Shown one piece after another: positions 61,878 to 64,000 of a DNA stretch of 64,000 bases (its first letter is position 1; each line of letters begins with the position of its first letter). The stretch is from contig NZ_AP021861.1 of the NCBI RefSeq assembly GCF_009177095.1, forward strand, positions 1,550,001 to 1,614,000, given 5' to 3'. Under the pieces are notes generated by a model, which was given only the letters and a program-made list of their open reading frames with translations, had not been told where the DNA came from and made no database searches. Made by a program: the position numbers and the translations under genes. The stretch comes from Lacipirellula parvula (GTDB lineage: Bacteria > Planctomycetota > Planctomycetia > Pirellulales > Lacipirellulaceae).

Positions 61878-64000
61878 ATGGCCAAGGGTGGCGCCGTATG
61901 GGGTATCGATATCGGTCAATGCGCTCTCAAGGCGCTGCGATGTCGCCCACATGAGAAGGAACCCCGACGACTTGTCGTCGAGTCGTTCGATTACATCGAA
62001 TACCCCAAAATTCTGACTCAGCCCGAGGCGGAGCCGGCGGAACTCGTCCGCGAGGCCCTTGAGACGTTCCTTTCCCGGAACGAGCTGGTCGGCGATACCG
62101 TTGCGATGTCGGTCGGCGGTCAAAACGGCCTGATGCGGTTCATCAAGCTTCCGCCGGTCGAAGCAAAGAAGATCCCCGACATCGTCAAGTACGAAGCCCG
62201 GCAGCAGATTCCGTTCTCGCTCGACGACGTCGTCTGGGATTACCAGCAACTCACCGGCGGCAGCGAAGAAGATGGCTTCGCGCTGGAGCCGGAAGTCGGT
62301 TTGTTCGCGATGAAGCGCGACCAGGTCGCTCGTGCCCTCACCCCGCTCGAGAAGGCCGGCATCGAGGTCGATTTGATCCAGCTGGCGCCGCTAGCTGTTT
62401 ACAACTACGTCTGTTTCGACCGCCTCGAAGAGCTGAAGTCGCAGCCGTACGATCCCGCCAAGCCGCCGTCGTCGACGGTGGTGATTTCACTCGGCACCGA
62501 CACGACCGACCTCGTCGTGACCAACGGCTTCCGCGTCTGGCAGCGTAACATCCCGATCGGCGGCAACCACTTCACCCGCGCGCTCAGCAAGGAACTGAAG
62601 CTCACCTTCGTGAAGGCCGAGCACCTGAAGCGGAACGCGACGCAGGCCGACGACCCGAAGGCTGTCTTCCAAGCAATGCGGCCGGTTTTCAGCGACCTGC
62701 TGGCCGAAATCCAACGTTCGCTCGGCTACTTCCAGAGCCTCGACAAAGCGGCCCAAATCGGCGAAGTGATCGCCCTGGGCAACGCGATGAAGCTTCCTGG
62801 TCTGCAACGCTATCTCGCGCAGAACCTGGAGCAAGAAGTCCGCCCGATCGAAGACTTCAACCGCCTCTCCGCCGGCAGTGCCGGGGGGAACGCCCAGTTC
62901 AAAGAGAACATCCTCAGCTTCGGCCCTGCTTACGGTCTGTGCGTCCAGGCGCTCGGCAAGTCGGAGTTGAAGACCAACCTGCTGCCGGAAGAAATCGTCC
63001 GCACGCGGATGATTCGCGCGAAGAAACCGTGGGCCGTTGCCGGCGTCGCGGCCGTGCTCGCGGGGCTCACGTTCAATTACTTCACGCACGTCAGCTCGTG
63101 GCAAACCTCCGACGTAAACCGCGACGATTTCAAGTCGGCGTTCAGCACCGCTTCCTCCGCGGCGTCGACGGCTGCCAGCTTTGAAACTGAGCGGACAGGC
63201 ATTCGCGATGCGGTGACGAAGCTCACTGAGACGCAAAACCAGCTCATCAGCAACGTCGAAGGTCGGCTTGAATGGCTCGACTTGGTGAAGGCGCTCGACG
63301 CCGTGTTGCCGCGCGACGAGCGGCCGCGCGAAGAGAAGGCCGATCATGTGATGAGCCGGAAGGAGCTTCACATCACCTCGGTCGACGAGCGTCACTTCAC
63401 TGATCTTACCGCCGAGTACGTTACGCCGACGGAAGCGCTTTACCTCGGCTCAAAGAACGAAGATGCAGCCGCCGGCGCCGATGCGGCAGATCCGGCCGCG
63501 ACGGTCGATCCGATGGCTCCGCCCGCTGATCCGGCCGCAGGCGGCGACGTCGCAGCGGCGGGAGGGGGCGGTCTCACGGGACCAGGCTTCGTGGTGCAGC
63601 TCACTGGCTATCACTACCACAACGCCGACAAAACAAATCAGACCCGCAAGTTCGTCATCGATTCGCTCGTCAAGGCGCTTGAAGAGGGGACGGTGAAGCT
63701 TCCCGACGGCTACGACGAGACGACGAAGCAGTTTACCGGCAAGCTGATCGACGTCCCGCTCAAGGACATGGGTATTAGTCGGGCGTGGCTCGTCGCTGGC
63801 AAGCCTCTCAGAAAAGAATACATCGACCCCGACGCCGCCCTGTACGGCGACGGCCAGACGGGTATGGGGCAGGCTGGTTTCAGCAGTTTGGCCGCGAACG
63901 CGCCTGGCGCCGGAGTCGCCGCCGAGCCGGGCGCTGATCCAAACGCTGTGCCCGTCGCCAAAGGGTTTGAAGTCGATCGATACGACTTCGTCGTTCAGTT
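61878..64000 (+). CDS. pilM: type IV pilus PilM-PilN-like fusion, 3' end cut by window
   Basis: The frame is open for 707 codons from ATG 61878 to the window end. Residues 1-375 are the actin-like PilM: WGIDIGQCALKALRC, MSVGGQNGLMRFIKLPPVE, VVISLGTDTTDLVV and FQSLDKAAQIGEVIALGNAM. At about 382-400 one membrane helix follows (PWAVAGVAAVLAGLTFNYF), then a coiled coil and a PilN-like start (LEWLDLVKALDAVLPRDE). PilM and PilN are normally separate proteins that form the inner-membrane alignment complex of type IV pili. Here they appear joined. Confidence 0.88.
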   Translation, partial: MAKGGAVWGIDIGQCALKALRCRPHEKEPRRLVVESFDYIEYPKILTQPEAEPAELVREALETFLSRNELVGDTVAMSVGGQNGLMRFIKLPPVEAKKIPDIVKYEARQQIPFSLDDVVWDYQQLTGGSEEDGFALEPEVGLFAMKRDQVARALTPLEKAGIEVDLIQLAPLAVYNYVCFDRLEELKSQPYDPAKPPSSTVVISLGTDTTDLVVTNGFRVWQRNIPIGGNHFTRALSKELKLTFVKAEHLKRNATQADDPKAVFQAMRPVFSDLLAEIQRSLGYFQSLDKAAQIGEVIALGNAMKLPGLQRYLAQNLEQEVRPIEDFNRLSAGSAGGNAQFKENILSFGPAYGLCVQALGKSELKTNLLPEEIVRTRMIRAKKPWAVAGVAAVLAGLTFNYFTHVSSWQTSDVNRDDFKSAFSTASSAASTAASFETERTGIRDAVTKLTETQNQLISNVEGRLEWLDLVKALDAVLPRDERPREEKADHVMSRKELHITSVDERHFTDLTAEYVTPTEALYLGSKNEDAAAGADAADPAATVDPMAPPADPAAGGDVAAAGGGGLTGPGFVVQLTGYHYHNADKTNQTRKFVIDSLVKALEEGTVKLPDGYDETTKQFTGKLIDVPLKDMGISRAWLVAGKPLRKEYIDPDAALYGDGQTGMGQAGFSSLAANAPGAGVAAEPGADPNAVPVAKGFEVDRYDFVVQ

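Overview
The window is about 60% G+C bacterial chromosome with strongly GC-biased third codon positions. It reads as a planctomycete, most likely of the Pirellulales. The evidence is the combination of proteins with PEP-CTERM anchors and dockerin-like repeats, DUF1559 pseudopilins, a CxxC zinc-ribbon protein with a long Ala/Pro linker, a very large secreted VWA/TPR protein and an Omp85 protein with a long linker. This is inferred from protein families; no rRNA is present.

Layout. 0-9 kb: tRNA(CAU), a secreted propeller-like protein, an ExeA-type ATPase, trpF, ahcY behind a leader with three hairpins, tRNA-Ile(UAU), a small HicA-like pair, a zinc-ribbon membrane protein and a DUF1015 protein. 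9-12 kb: a chromosome segregation locus with three parS sites, parA and parB. 12-20 kb: tRNA-Pro, a low-GC orphan gene, a Y-family polymerase, an AraC-MarR fusion, a TIGR01777 epimerase, an ATP-grasp enzyme and OxyR. 20-25 kb: a Cys-rich exported protein and a mirrored pair of surface-protein/pseudopilin operons. 25-34 kb: lhgO, a flavin reductase, a DUF77 protein, a DUF1207 barrel, a methyltransferase, tsaD, a thioredoxin-like protein, HtrA and TerC. 34.6-38.7 kb: the giant VWA protein. 38.7-42.8 kb: argB-argD-argF-rph on the minus strand. 43-52 kb: glmU(N-terminal half)-prs, a YcaQ-like glycosylase, then rplY-pth-rpsF-ssb-rplI-dnaB. This is the old glmU-prs-ctc-pth neighbourhood joined to the rpsF-ssb-rplI-dnaB cluster, but interrupted and without rpsR. 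52-64 kb: bamA, a PEP-CTERM protein, an RpoD-like sigma factor, rpsA and cmk, and the 5' part of a PilM-PilN-like fusion that runs off the window.

The least expected signal is in the repeats. A compact palindrome (CCGCGGGG-ATGAA-CCCCGCGG-CTCGC and variants) occurs at least five times, once in frame inside the DUF1015 gene and twice bracketing the parS/parA region. A second element of about 90 bp, with three hairpins, occurs twice. Each copy abuts or supplies the stop codon of a gene, and the two copies differ by compensatory changes in both outer stems. These elements, the ahcY leader, the linker inside BamA and the giant VWA/STN/TPR protein are the best candidates for undescribed biology. 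No CRISPR array, prophage or intact insertion sequence was seen.
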